DNA of 14,880 bases from UBA1738 sp045591565 (GCA_045591565.1 JAZNTB010000021.1:1-14880), one strand, 5' to 3'; shown: positions 1 to 8,117, numbered from the stretch's first letter. The notes: generated by a model not told the origin, from the sequence alone. Translations and numbers: made by a program.

Positions 1-371
1 TCCTTTTTGATAAAAGCTATGAGTACGGCGAACACGAAGGATTAGGACTTATTAAAGGTGAAATACGCCCTATTTCCGACATAATACCGCAAAATCTCAA
101 AACTCCACATATAGGTTGGAACGCACTCAAGTTTAATAAAAACTCCAGCCTTCTAAAATACAATTCCGAGGGAGATTTCGTGTATTTTGTACACTCATAC
201 TGCGGTATGAACTGCGAGAATAACTTGGTTGCAACAACGGAATATGGTGCTGCAATCACAGCTGTTGTTGAGAATAAAAATGTTTTCGGGTGTCAATTCC
301 ATCCGGAAAAAAGTGGCGATGCCGGACTTAACATTCTCCGTGCATTTAACGAGATGGAGGTAGAAAAATAA
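1..371 (+). CDS. hisH: Imidazole glycerol phosphate synthase, glutaminase subunit HisH (3' part)
   Basis: The reading frame is open from the window edge (first whole codon at base 3) to TAA at 369-371, so the N-terminal part, including the nucleophilic cysteine, lies outside. HisH is the class I glutamine amidotransferase subunit that hydrolyses glutamine and channels ammonia to HisF in the fifth step of histidine synthesis. The visible part has the typical C-terminal half: an IKGEI segment, PHIGWN, the YFVHSYC strand, and the FHPEKSG motif at 299-319 that carries the catalytic His and Glu of the triad. The stop overlaps the hisA start by one base (TAATG). The identity is firm because hisA, hisF and hisIE follow directly. 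Confidence 0.95.
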   Translation, partial: LFDKSYEYGEHEGLGLIKGEIRPISDIIPQNLKTPHIGWNALKFNKNSSLLKYNSEGDFVYFVHSYCGMNCENNLVATTEYGAAITAVVENKNVFGCQFHPEKSGDAGLNILRAFNEMEVEK

Positions 372-1084
372 TGCATATTTTCCCTGCTATTGACCTTTAT
401 GAGGGCAAGGCTGTCCGGCTTTTAAAGGGTGATTATAACCAGATGACAGTATATAGCGATAATCCTTCGGAATTTGCCAAGGATTTTGAAAAGCAAGGCG
501 CAGAGTATTTGCATATTGTTGATTTGGAGGGTGCAAAAAATGGTACAACTCCCAATCTTGATACTATAAAAAGAATTGTGACAGAATGCAGCTTATTTGT
601 AGAAGTCGGCGGCGGTATCCGCAGTATGGATGTAATAGACAGATACATTTCCGCAGGCGTTAACCGCGTAATCCTTGGTACGGCTGCTGTTACTGATGAG
701 GAATTTTTAAAAAAAGCCGTCAGCAAATACAAAGATAAAATTGCCGTTGGTGCAGATATCAAGGACGGCTATGTTGCAATAAAGGGCTGGACTGAAAAAT
801 CCGAATATTCTTGCTTTGACTTTTGCGAAAAAATGCAGAAAATGGGCGTCAAAAACCTCATCTGCACCGATATTTCCAAGGATGGTGCCATGCAAGGAAC
901 AAACCATGAATTGTATCGTGAGCTTTCCGGACGCTTCGATATGAATATCACCGCATCAGGCGGTGTTTCTACCATATCCGATGTTATAAAGCTGTCGCAG
1001 CTCGGCATTTACGGTGCCATTATCGGCAAAGCGTACTACACCGGTGCAATTTCAATAAAAGAAGCAATCGAGGTGTCAAAATGA
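371..1084 (+). CDS. hisA: ProFAR isomerase HisA
   Basis: This encodes 237 residues, full length for the family. HisA is a (beta/alpha)8-barrel enzyme that isomerises the aminoaldose ProFAR to the aminoketose PRFAR by an Amadori rearrangement, the cytoplasmic fourth step of histidine synthesis. The N-terminus FPAIDLYEGKAVRL carries the first catalytic aspartate, D8. The second, D129, is in GADIKDG. The two phosphate-binding halves appear as VEVGGGIR (78-84) and ASGGVS (195-200), reflecting the internal duplication of the fold. The ATG overlaps the hisH stop by one base, and a GGAGG at 356-360 inside hisH is its ribosome binding site. The TGA overlaps the hisF ATG (ATGA), so the genes are translationally coupled. 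Confidence 0.97.
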   Translation: MHIFPAIDLYEGKAVRLLKGDYNQMTVYSDNPSEFAKDFEKQGAEYLHIVDLEGAKNGTTPNLDTIKRIVTECSLFVEVGGGIRSMDVIDRYISAGVNRVILGTAAVTDEEFLKKAVSKYKDKIAVGADIKDGYVAIKGWTEKSEYSCFDFCEKMQKMGVKNLICTDISKDGAMQGTNHELYRELSGRFDMNITASGGVSTISDVIKLSQLGIYGAIIGKAYYTGAISIKEAIEVSK

Positions 1085-1839
1085 TATCAAAGCGTATTAT
1101 ACCATGTCTTGATGTAAAGGACGGCAGAGTTGTAAAAGGAGTTAACTTTATGGGACTTTCCGATGTTTCCTCCCCTATCGAGCTCGCTAAATATTATAGT
1201 GAATGTGGCGCAGATGAGCTTGTTTTTTACGATATTACAGCTTCAAGCGAGGACAGAGCACTTTTTACGGATATACTATGTGAAATGGCAAAGAGCGTGT
1301 TTATTCCGCTCACAGTAGGCGGTGGAATAAACTCTGTCGCAGATTTTGACCGTGTATTAAAATGCGGTGCTGATAAAGTGAGTGTCAATTCCGGCGCTAT
1401 TAAAAATCCAACCCTGATTTCTGATGCTGCCAAACTTTACGGCAATCAATGCGTTGTTATTTCCGCCGATGTTAAGCGAGTAGACGGAGCTTTCAGAGTA
1501 TTTGCCAAAGGCGGCAGGGAAAACACCGGTTTAGAGGCTATCAGTTGGATAAAAAAATGCGTAGAGCTGGGTGCCGGAGAAGTGGTTCTTAACTCAATCG
1601 ATACTGACGGTGCAAAAGACGGCTTTGACCTCGAAATGTTAGATGCAGTTACCAAAGCTGTAAATGTTCCGGTTATTGCTTCAGGCGGAGCCGGTAAAAT
1701 TGAAGACTTTATCACGCTATTTAAAGAGCTTCCGGGCGTTGATACAGGACTTGCCGCTTCTATATTCCATTTTGGCGAGGTTAAGATACCCGACTTAAAG
1801 GCAGCTCTTTTAAAAGAAAACATTCCGGTCAGAATATAA
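1081..1839 (+). CDS. hisF: Imidazole glycerol phosphate synthase, cyclase subunit HisF
   Basis: This encodes 252 residues, the normal HisF length. With ammonia from HisH it converts PRFAR to imidazole glycerol phosphate and releases AICAR (ZMP), which goes to purine synthesis. The N-terminus RIIPCLDVKDGRVVKG holds catalytic D11. The second catalytic residue, D130, is in VVISADVKRVDG. Phosphate-binding loops are VGGGIN (79-84) and ASGGAG near the C-terminus. The start overlaps hisA by four bases, and GAGGTG at 1070-1075 is a plausible ribosome binding site. Its by-product ZMP is the ligand family of the riboswitch predicted ahead of pflB in this same window. Confidence 0.97.
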   Translation: MISKRIIPCLDVKDGRVVKGVNFMGLSDVSSPIELAKYYSECGADELVFYDITASSEDRALFTDILCEMAKSVFIPLTVGGGINSVADFDRVLKCGADKVSVNSGAIKNPTLISDAAKLYGNQCVVISADVKRVDGAFRVFAKGGRENTGLEAISWIKKCVELGAGEVVLNSIDTDGAKDGFDLEMLDAVTKAVNVPVIASGGAGKIEDFITLFKELPGVDTGLAASIFHFGEVKIPDLKAALLKENIPVRI

Positions 1840-1850
1840 AGGAGAAAGTT

Positions 1851-2501
1851 ATGATAAATATAGATGAACTTAAATTTGACGAAAAAGGCTTAATACCTGC
1901 AATTGTGGTTGATTCCATCTCAAAGAAGGTACTCACTCTTGCGTATATGAACAAAGAAAGCCTTAAAATATCAATGGAAAAAGGACTTACCTGCTTTTTC
2001 AGCCGTTCAAGAGGCGAGCTTTGGCTGAAAGGCGAAACGAGCGGCAATTACCAGCATATTGTTTCCATCACTGCTGACTGTGACAAGGATGCTCTCATTG
2101 TTGTGGTGGAAAAGGATGGTCCTGCCTGTCATCTCGGCACAGACTCCTGCTTTGAAAATACAATCTGGGAAAGCAACGAGCTGTCTGAGTTTTCGCTTTC
2201 CGGTCTTATGGAGCTTATCAAGGGCAGAAAAATTGACAAAAAAGAAGGCTCATACACAACATATCTTTTTGAAAAAGGTCTTGATAAAATCCTGAAAAAA
2301 GTCGGTGAAGAAAACACGGAAGTAATTATTGCAGCAAAAGCCGATGACAAAAAAGAAACAATCTATGAGATTGCAGATTTGGCATACCATGTAATGGTTC
2401 TTATGATAGAAATGGGAATTTCTCTTGAGGATATTCACAAAGAGCTTGCTTCACGCCATGTTATCGACAAAAAAATCAAACAGGAAAAGATGACTAACTA
2501 A
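1851..2501 (+). CDS. hisIE: Bifunctional phosphoribosyl-AMP cyclohydrolase / phosphoribosyl-ATP pyrophosphatase HisIE
   Basis: This 216-residue fusion carries out steps 2 and 3 of histidine synthesis: HisE removes pyrophosphate from PR-ATP, and HisI opens the purine ring of PR-AMP. The N-terminal HisI domain (about 1-105) has the metal and zinc residues ADCDKDA (D76, C77, D78, D80) and CHLGTDSCF (C93, C100). The C-terminal HisE domain (about 112-210) has the pyrophosphatase helices VGEENTEVIIAAK (151-163) and YEIADLAYH (172-180) with their conserved acidic residues. AAGGAGAA at 1839-1846 precedes the ATG, and the gap to hisF is 11 bases. It is the last gene of the operon and is followed by a terminator. 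Fused HisIE is common in bacteria. Confidence 0.96.
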   Translation: MINIDELKFDEKGLIPAIVVDSISKKVLTLAYMNKESLKISMEKGLTCFFSRSRGELWLKGETSGNYQHIVSITADCDKDALIVVVEKDGPACHLGTDSCFENTIWESNELSEFSLSGLMELIKGRKIDKKEGSYTTYLFEKGLDKILKKVGEENTEVIIAAKADDKKETIYEIADLAYHVMVLMIEMGISLEDIHKELASRHVIDKKIKQEKMTN

Positions 2502-2505
2502 AAAG

Positions 2506-2540
2506 AAACGGTACAGACGCATTCGCCTGTACCGTTTTTT
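2506..2540. terminator. Two-way intrinsic terminator between hisIE and pflA
   Basis: The arms at 2506-2516 and 2527-2537 are perfectly complementary (11 bp, core CGGTACAG/CTGTACCG) around a 10-base loop. Six T follow on the plus strand. On the minus strand the stem is followed by TTT and a further T-rich run, so it can end both the histidine operon and the convergent pflBA transcript. Confidence 0.9.
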
Positions 2541-2541
2541 A

Positions 2542-3246
2542 TTAAATATGTGCATCAACAAACTGCTGCAGCCTGTCCTTTACTTCCCTGTCCAAGTCAC
2601 TAACTTGCGACAATCTGTTTTCTATCCCAAGCTTTTCGTACTTGTAAAATCCCATAGTATGAAAAGGTAAAAGCTCATATTTTTTCACGCACTTTCTTAT
2701 GTACTTAAAATACTTCTCCATAACCTCTTCACTGTCATTTATTCCAGGAATAACAACTGTACGAAGCCATGTGCGTTTATTGGTTTTATCAAGATACTCA
2801 AGCATTTTAAGAGTATTGGCCATATTCGCTCCGGTATACCTTAAATAGCTTTCATCATCCCAGAATTTAATATCCAGCATAACAAGCTGTGCCCCGTCAA
2901 TTACCCTCTTTACCGATTCTGAAAGCTCCACGCTACCTGAGGTATCTATTGCGTAGTTTATCTTCTCTTTTTCAAGATACGGCATAGTTTCCTCGATAAA
3001 CTGTGCCTGCATAAGAGGCTCCCCGCCGGAAAAGGTAACACCGCCCTTCTTTCCGAAATACGGCTTGTACCTTGCTATCTTTCTGACTAAGTCCTCAGCA
3101 CTAACTCTGTTTTCATTAATTTCCCACGAATCCGGATTGTGGCAGTAAATACACCTGAGCGGACATCCCGCCAGAAATACTGCGCACCGCAGGCCCTCTC
3201 CATCGACAGCGGCAAGGCTTTCAAAGGAATGAACATATCCGTCCAT
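2542..3246 (-). CDS. pflA: Pyruvate formate-lyase activating enzyme (radical SAM)
   Basis: PflA uses S-adenosylmethionine and a [4Fe-4S] cluster to place the glycyl radical on PflB under anaerobic conditions. The 234-residue protein has the radical SAM signature CxxxCxxC in GCPLRCIYCHNPD (C28, C32, C35 counting from this ATG), followed by the SGGEP motif that contacts the SAM amino group. The N-terminus, with VDGEGLR ahead of the cysteines, is typical of PflA. I chose the ATG at 3246; a TTG directly before it (3249) is in frame and nearer the AGGAGG at 3257-3262, so the start could be one codon longer. That ribosome binding site overlaps the pflB stop codon, so the two genes are translationally coupled. 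Confidence 0.95.
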   Translation of the reverse strand: MDGYVHSFESLAAVDGEGLRCAVFLAGCPLRCIYCHNPDSWEINENRVSAEDLVRKIARYKPYFGKKGGVTFSGGEPLMQAQFIEETMPYLEKEKINYAIDTSGSVELSESVKRVIDGAQLVMLDIKFWDDESYLRYTGANMANTLKMLEYLDKTNKRTWLRTVVIPGINDSEEVMEKYFKYIRKCVKKYELLPFHTMGFYKYEKLGIENRLSQVSDLDREVKDRLQQFVDAHI

Positions 3247-3256
3247 CAAAACTTCT

Positions 3257-3262
3257 CCTCCT
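3257..3262 (-). promoter_or_regulatory. Ribosome binding site of pflA overlapping the pflB stop
   Basis: AGGAGG on the minus strand shares two bases with the pflB TAG stop (3261-3263). It lies 10 bases before the ATG and 7 before the alternative TTG start of pflA. The placement implies that ribosomes finishing pflB reinitiate at pflA. Confidence 0.8.
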
Positions 3263-5486
3263 ACATTTTTTCATGGAAAGTTCTTGAAATAACCTCAAGC
3301 TGCTTGTCCTTTGTAAGCTTATTGAAGTTAACCGCATATCCGCTGACACGGATTGTAAGCGACGGATAAAGAGTCGGGTCATTCATTGCGTCAATCAGCT
3401 TTTGTCTGTTTAATACATTTACATTCAAATGGTGTGCATCCTGCGCAAAATATCCGTCAAGTATTCCAACAAGCTTTTCAACCCTGTCATCCTGTCCGCT
3501 TCCAAGCGCTTCAGGCGTTATAGAGAATGTGTTTGAAATACCGTCGCGGCAGCATTCGTAATTGATTTTTGCTACTGAGTTGAGAGATGCCAGTGCCCCT
3601 TCACTGTCTCTGCCGTGCATAGGATTTGCTCCGGGTGCGAAAGGCTCGCCTTTCTTTCTTCCGTCAGGCGTTGCACCTGTCTTCTTTCCGTAAACCACAT
3701 TAGAGGTAATTGTCAAAACCGAAAGGGTATGAATTGCATTTCTGTATGTAGGAGTTTTACAAAGCTCTGTATAGAAGAATTGTGTCACCCATTTTGCTAT
3801 TTCATCAACACTGTCATTATCATTACCATACTTCGGGAAATCGCCGTCACATTTAAAGTCAACAATTATTCCGCGTTCATCCTTAACCGGAGTTACATGT
3901 GCATACTTAATAGCACTCAGGCTATCGACAAGAACACTAAGTCCGCTTATTCCAAAAGCCATCAGGCGTTCAGGCTCGGCATCATGCAACGACATCATAA
4001 GTCTTTCATAAGCATATCTATCATGCATATAGTGGATTACATTCATTGTGTTAACATATAGCTCTGCCATCCACGAAGCATACTCCTTAAAAGCTTCAAG
4101 AACCTTATCATAATCGAGTTCAACCTCGTCAAATACTCTTCCCTCAGGTCCAACCTGATTTCCTGAAACCTCATCCTTTCCACCGTTTAAAGCCATCAAA
4201 AGAACCTTTGCCAGGTTACATCTCGCACCAAAGAACTGCATCTGTTTTCCTGTCTTCATGGCAGATACACAGCAGGCAATTGAGTAATCGTCACCAAAAT
4301 CACGGCGCATAACATCGTCGTTTTCGTACTGAATAGAATCGGTATCAATAGACACCTGCGCACAGAATTCCTTGAAATGGCGAGGCAAATTCTGCGCCCA
4401 TAAAACAGTAATGTTCGGCTCGGCACTCGGTCCTAAGTTATATAAAGTCTGCAGGAATCTGTAACAGGTTTTTGTAACCATACTTATACCTTCGTTTGTA
4501 ACACCTGCTAAAGAGCATGTAACCCATACCGGATCACCGGCAAACAGGTCATTATATTCAGGTGTTCTCAAATGACGAACAAGGCGCATTTTCAGCACAA
4601 GGTCATCTATAAGCTCCTGTGCTTCCAGCTCTGTAAGAGTTCCCTCTGCCAAATCTCTCTCTATGTAAATATCAAGAAATGCAGAAATTCTTCCGATACT
4701 GTTCGCCGCTCCATTCTGCTCTTTTATGGCTCCCAGATATCCAAAATAAAGCCACTGTACTGCCTCTTTTGCATTTTCAGCAGGACGAGTAATATCGCAT
4801 CCGTATTGCTCCGCCATAGTAATAAGCTGTGTCATAAATTCGAGCTGACGCTGAAGGTCTTCCACCAGCTGAATATTTTCGGCAGTCATTCCTCTCTGGC
4901 TTATTCTTGCCTTATCCTTTTTTCTTTCCTTGATAAGGTAATCCATACCGTAAAGGGCAACACGGCGATAATCGCCTATAATTCTTCCTCTTGCATATGC
5001 ATCAGGAAGACCTGTTAAAATTCCGGCATGTCTTGCCTTTCTCATAGTTTCGGTATAAACCCTGAACACGCCTGCATTATGAGTAGTTCTGTACTTGAAT
5101 TCGTTCTTTACATTATCGGCTATTTCATACCCGTAGGCCTCGCAAGCCTGAACCGCATTTCTGTATCCCGCGAACGGATTAACTGCTCTTTTTAAGGGTT
5201 CATCTGTCTGGAGTCCTAAAATTATATCTTTTCCCTTTATAATATATCCCGGCTCATGCGAAAGAAGTGATGAAACACGGGCAGTATCAACATCAAGTAC
5301 TCCGCCCTTTTTATTCTCTTCAATTAAAAGCTCCTCCACACGCGCTCTTACAGCTTCGGTTCTTTCTGTAGTTCCGGCAAGAAAGGAAGCATCACCCTCA
5401 TATGGTGTGTAGTTTTTCTTTATGAAATCACTTACATCGATTGTAAGATTCCAGTTTCCGTTTTTAAATCCTCTGTAGCATGTCAT
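3261..5486 (-). CDS. pflB: Formate C-acetyltransferase (pyruvate formate-lyase)
   Basis: PflB cleaves pyruvate with CoA to acetyl-CoA and formate by a glycyl radical mechanism, in the cytoplasm and only without oxygen. The protein has 741 residues, close to the 760 of the E. coli enzyme. The paired active-site cysteines are C405 and C406 in SIACCVSAMKTGKQMQFFGAR. The glycyl radical loop near the C-terminus is RVSGYAVNF, with G716 as the radical site. The catalytic CC pair, rather than the single cysteine of diol dehydratase or choline lyase relatives, supports a true pyruvate formate-lyase. GGAGG at 5495-5499 lies 8 bases before the ATG. The gene is led by a consensus promoter, a ZTP riboswitch and an overlapping terminator, and pflA follows immediately. 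Confidence 0.97.
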   Translation of the reverse strand: MTCYRGFKNGNWNLTIDVSDFIKKNYTPYEGDASFLAGTTERTEAVRARVEELLIEENKKGGVLDVDTARVSSLLSHEPGYIIKGKDIILGLQTDEPLKRAVNPFAGYRNAVQACEAYGYEIADNVKNEFKYRTTHNAGVFRVYTETMRKARHAGILTGLPDAYARGRIIGDYRRVALYGMDYLIKERKKDKARISQRGMTAENIQLVEDLQRQLEFMTQLITMAEQYGCDITRPAENAKEAVQWLYFGYLGAIKEQNGAANSIGRISAFLDIYIERDLAEGTLTELEAQELIDDLVLKMRLVRHLRTPEYNDLFAGDPVWVTCSLAGVTNEGISMVTKTCYRFLQTLYNLGPSAEPNITVLWAQNLPRHFKEFCAQVSIDTDSIQYENDDVMRRDFGDDYSIACCVSAMKTGKQMQFFGARCNLAKVLLMALNGGKDEVSGNQVGPEGRVFDEVELDYDKVLEAFKEYASWMAELYVNTMNVIHYMHDRYAYERLMMSLHDAEPERLMAFGISGLSVLVDSLSAIKYAHVTPVKDERGIIVDFKCDGDFPKYGNDNDSVDEIAKWVTQFFYTELCKTPTYRNAIHTLSVLTITSNVVYGKKTGATPDGRKKGEPFAPGANPMHGRDSEGALASLNSVAKINYECCRDGISNTFSITPEALGSGQDDRVEKLVGILDGYFAQDAHHLNVNVLNRQKLIDAMNDPTLYPSLTIRVSGYAVNFNKLTKDKQLEVISRTFHEKM

Positions 5487-5509
5487 GTTAGTTTCCTCCC
5501 TTCAAGTTT

Positions 5510-5543
5510 AAAAAAAGGACACCCTATTTAAAGTAAGGTGCCC
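5510..5543 (-). terminator. Riboswitch-controlled intrinsic terminator upstream of pflB
   Basis: On the minus strand, GGGCACCTTA (5543-5534) pairs with TAGGGTGTCC (5526-5517) in a 10-bp stem with two G-U pairs and a 7-base loop, followed by seven T (5516-5510). It lies between promoter and start codon, so it must regulate pflBA rather than end a gene. Its 5' arm includes the conserved GGGCA of the ZTP aptamer, so aptamer and terminator exclude each other. Confidence 0.88.
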
Positions 5544-5608
5544 AGACGGTCGACATTTTATATTCCTGCTCCCTTGCGGTCCTCCGCAAATCCGTCAGTT
5601 ACAGGACA
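5539..5608 (-). promoter_or_regulatory. ZTP/ZMP riboswitch aptamer (pfl motif)
   Basis: Read on the minus strand, the pflB leader matches the ZTP riboswitch plan. P1 is UCCUG (5606-5602) with CAGGA (5568-5564). The conserved AACUGACGG follows. P2 is UUGCGG (5589-5584) with CCGCAA (5579-5574), then GGGAGC. After a short linker comes the 3' domain ACCGUCUGGGCA. The pseudoknot is GACGG (5596-5592) with CCGUC (5549-5545), and P3 is UGUC (5555-5552) with GGCA (5542-5539). Known members bind the purine intermediate ZMP/ZTP and turn on one-carbon genes, including pfl. The promoter places the transcript start at about 5608, right at P1. I infer an ON switch, because ligand-stabilised P3 and pseudoknot would block the terminator at 5510-5543. 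Confidence 0.92.
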
Positions 5609-5614
5609 CATTTA

Positions 5615-5643
5615 ATTATATAATAAAAGTTCCGTTTTGTCAA
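5615..5643 (-). promoter_or_regulatory. Consensus sigma-A promoter of pflBA
   Basis: On the minus strand TTGACA (5643-5638) and TATAAT (5620-5615) are both perfect consensus and are separated by exactly 17 bases. Transcription should begin near 5608, at the first bases of the riboswitch. A promoter this strong leaves regulation mainly to the leader RNA. Confidence 0.9.
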
Positions 5644-5755
5644 TTTATATTTTGAACTTTCTGTATTACAAAACAATAACACACAAAATAGTTGATTGAT
5701 AAAGAATGTAAAGCAAAATTTTATTAACAAACTGTAAATATATCTCAAAAAGTAC

Positions 5756-5784
5756 TTTCAAAATCACAAAACTTATGATATAAT
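5756..5784 (+). promoter_or_regulatory. Extended -10 promoter of the ClpE-like gene
   Basis: TATAAT at 5779-5784 is preceded by TG at 5776-5777 (extended -10). The -35 is weak: TTTCAA or TTCAAA near 5756-5762, at 16-17 bases. Together with the pflB promoter it makes the 330-base gap 5487-5816 a divergent regulatory region. I see no CtsR-type direct repeat (GGTCAAA) in it. Confidence 0.7.
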
Positions 5785-5816
5785 GTCCTTTAGCACTATT
5801 ATGGAGGGATATAAAC

Positions 5817-8117
5817 ATGAATTTATGTTCTCGTTGTCACAAAAATCCTGCCGTTATATATATAACAAAAATGGAAGGAGATAAGACAACAAACGAAGGC
5901 TTATGCATTTCCTGCGCAAAGGAGCTGGGCATAGGTCCTATTAACACAATGATCGAACAAATGGGTATCAACGATGCTGATATCGAAAATATAAATTCCG
6001 AAATGGCAAACTTTATGAATAGCTTCGAAAACGATCCCGAAGCTCTTGAAGGTTTAATATCGGGCTTAGGGAATCCCGAGGACGAAGAAGGCGGAGCACC
6101 TGCGGCACCCTTTAATTTCCTGTCAGGAATTTTAGGCGGAAAGAGTGATTCCGAAAAGTCGGGTACCGAACAAAAGGATGCATCAAAAAAGAAGCATACC
6201 TCAAAAAAGAAAAGTATGCTGAATACTTATGGTACTAACCTGACTGAAAAAGCAATCCTTGGAAAGGTTGACAGAGTTATAAATCGTAACACGGAAATTG
6301 ACCGAGTGGTGCAAATCTTAAACCGCCGCTCAAAAAATAATCCTGTTATTTTAGGTGAGCCGGGCGTTGGTAAGACTGCAATAGCAGAGGGTCTTGCCTG
6401 CCGGATTGCAGAAGAAAATGTACCGCCGAAGTTATTTGGTTATCAGCTTTATCTTATCGACTTTACCGCTTTGGTTGCCGGAACGCAGTTCCGTGGTCAG
6501 TTTGAAGCGCGCCTCAAGAACCTGCTGACAGAAGCAGAAGAAGCCGGAAATGTTATTTTGGTAATTGATGAAATACACAATATCGTGGCTGCAGGCGATG
6601 CAGACGGTGCGATGAGTGCTGCAAATATTTTAAAGCCTGCCCTCGCCCGCGGCGAAATTCAGATTATCGGTGCTACCACCCTTTCTGAATATCGTAAGCA
6701 TATCGAAAAAGACTCTGCCTTAGAGCGCAGATTCCAGCCTGTTATTGTAGATGAGCCAAGCATTTCGGAATCTGTTGAAATCTTAAAGGGTATTAAGGAC
6801 TACTACGAAAAATACCACCATGTCAAAATTTCAGACAAGGTTATCGAGGCTGCATGCCGTATGAGTGAGCGTTATATAACTGACAGATTTCTGCCTGACA
6901 AGGCGATTGATGTTATTGATGAAGCCGGAAGCAGTGTAAATCTTAAAAATATCGCGCTTTATGACGCCAAAAAAATAAAGAACAGACTCGCCCAAATCAC
7001 AAATGAGTCACAGGAAGCTGCTGATAATCAGGACTTTGAATCCGTTGCAAAGCTCCGTCAGGAAGAACTTGAGCTTACCGAAAGACTATCTCAAAAAGAG
7101 GCAGAAGCACAAAATTCTGAGGTCACCTTAGACGATATTGCAGCGGTTATTGAAGCTTGGACAAAAATTCCTGTTCACAAGCTCACCGAAGACGAAGCAA
7201 TCAGGCTTTTAAGCTTAGAGGAGCGTATACACCGCCGTGTTATCGGTCAGGAGGATGCAGTTTCCGGTGTTTCTCGTGCAATCCGCCGCGGAAGAGCAGA
7301 CATATCCTTTAAAAAGCGTCCTGTTTCCTTTATCTTCGCAGGCCCTACCGGTGTCGGAAAAACTGAGCTTGTAAAGACAATCGCAGAGGTTATGTTTAAT
7401 AACGAAGATGCTTTGATCCGCTTTGATATGTCGGAATATATGGAAAAACATTCAGTTTCAAAGCTAATCGGCTCCCCTCCCGGCTATGTCGGATACGATG
7501 AGGCCGGTCAGCTTACTGAAAAGGTAAGAAGAAAACCGTATTCGGTTATTCTACTTGATGAAATAGAAAAAGCACATCCCGAAGTATTTAACCTCTTTTT
7601 GCAGATTCTCGATGACGGCCGAGTTGCAGACAGTCACGGAAAGATAGTGAATTTCGAAAATACAATAATCATAATGACCACTAATGCCGGCTCGGAGTTC
7701 TCAAACGCCGCTCTTGGATTTAACTCAAGCGGTGAGCTCAGCCTCAAGGGTAATGTGGAAAAGAGCCTTAAAAACCATTTCCGTCCGGAGTTTTTAAACC
7801 GAATTGACGAGATTATAACCTTCAAGCCTCTCACAAAGGACGAGCTGCGCAGCATCATCGACCTTATGCTTGCTGATATCGTCGGAAGAATGGCTCAAAA
7901 AGGCGCACAAATTGAAGTCAGCGCAAGCGCAAAGGAGCTTATTTTAGAAAAGGGCTTTGATGCTAAGTTTGGTGCAAGACCACTAAAGCGTGCCATCCAG
8001 CGACTTATCGAAGATAAGCTTGCAGAATTCTCGCTAAGAACCCCTATCTGTGAAGGCACTCATATAATTGCTGACAGAAATGGCGATGAAATTGAGCTTA
8101 CTATAATCCATTCATAA
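5817..8117 (+). CDS. clpE: ClpE-like AAA+ unfoldase with N-terminal zinc finger
   Basis: This 766-residue HSP100 protein likely unfolds damaged proteins and feeds them to the ClpP protease. The N-terminus has a four-cysteine zinc finger (C4, C7, C30, C33), as in ClpE and McsA, and no paired Clp-N repeats, which argues against ClpC or ClpB. A low-complexity, charged linker runs from about 85 to 135. The first AAA+ domain has Walker A GEPGVGKT (180-187), Walker B VILVIDE (246-252), pore loop AGTQFRGQFE (221-230) and arginines at 304-305. A short UVR-like coiled coil sits at about 405-425. The second AAA+ domain has GPTGVGKT (509-516), ILLDE (578-582) and the loop GSPPGYVGY (552-560). LGF at 633-635 matches the ClpP-docking loop. 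GGAGGG at 5803-5808 sets the start. No partner gene or CtsR box is adjacent. Confidence 0.88.
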   Translation: MNLCSRCHKNPAVIYITKMEGDKTTNEGLCISCAKELGIGPINTMIEQMGINDADIENINSEMANFMNSFENDPEALEGLISGLGNPEDEEGGAPAAPFNFLSGILGGKSDSEKSGTEQKDASKKKHTSKKKSMLNTYGTNLTEKAILGKVDRVINRNTEIDRVVQILNRRSKNNPVILGEPGVGKTAIAEGLACRIAEENVPPKLFGYQLYLIDFTALVAGTQFRGQFEARLKNLLTEAEEAGNVILVIDEIHNIVAAGDADGAMSAANILKPALARGEIQIIGATTLSEYRKHIEKDSALERRFQPVIVDEPSISESVEILKGIKDYYEKYHHVKISDKVIEAACRMSERYITDRFLPDKAIDVIDEAGSSVNLKNIALYDAKKIKNRLAQITNESQEAADNQDFESVAKLRQEELELTERLSQKEAEAQNSEVTLDDIAAVIEAWTKIPVHKLTEDEAIRLLSLEERIHRRVIGQEDAVSGVSRAIRRGRADISFKKRPVSFIFAGPTGVGKTELVKTIAEVMFNNEDALIRFDMSEYMEKHSVSKLIGSPPGYVGYDEAGQLTEKVRRKPYSVILLDEIEKAHPEVFNLFLQILDDGRVADSHGKIVNFENTIIIMTTNAGSEFSNAALGFNSSGELSLKGNVEKSLKNHFRPEFLNRIDEIITFKPLTKDELRSIIDLMLADIVGRMAQKGAQIEVSASAKELILEKGFDAKFGARPLKRAIQRLIEDKLAEFSLRTPICEGTHIIADRNGDEIELTIIHS

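Noticed and set aside
3615..5018. Long open frames antisense to pflB (148 codons each at 3615-4061 and 4572-5018)
   Set aside because: They lie wholly inside a certain pflB coding region, lack ribosome binding sites, and translate to cysteine/serine/isoleucine-rich sequence typical of antisense shadows.
5713..5730. Possible Rex redox-repressor site upstream of pflB (TTAACAA at 5724-5730)
   Set aside because: Only one half-site matches; the opposite half does not resemble TTGTTAA, and it lies about 80 bases upstream of the -35.
5817..8117. ClpC or ClpB identity
   Set aside because: No N-terminal Clp-N repeats and no long ClpB middle coiled coil; the CxxC/CxxC zinc finger and LGF loop fit ClpE.
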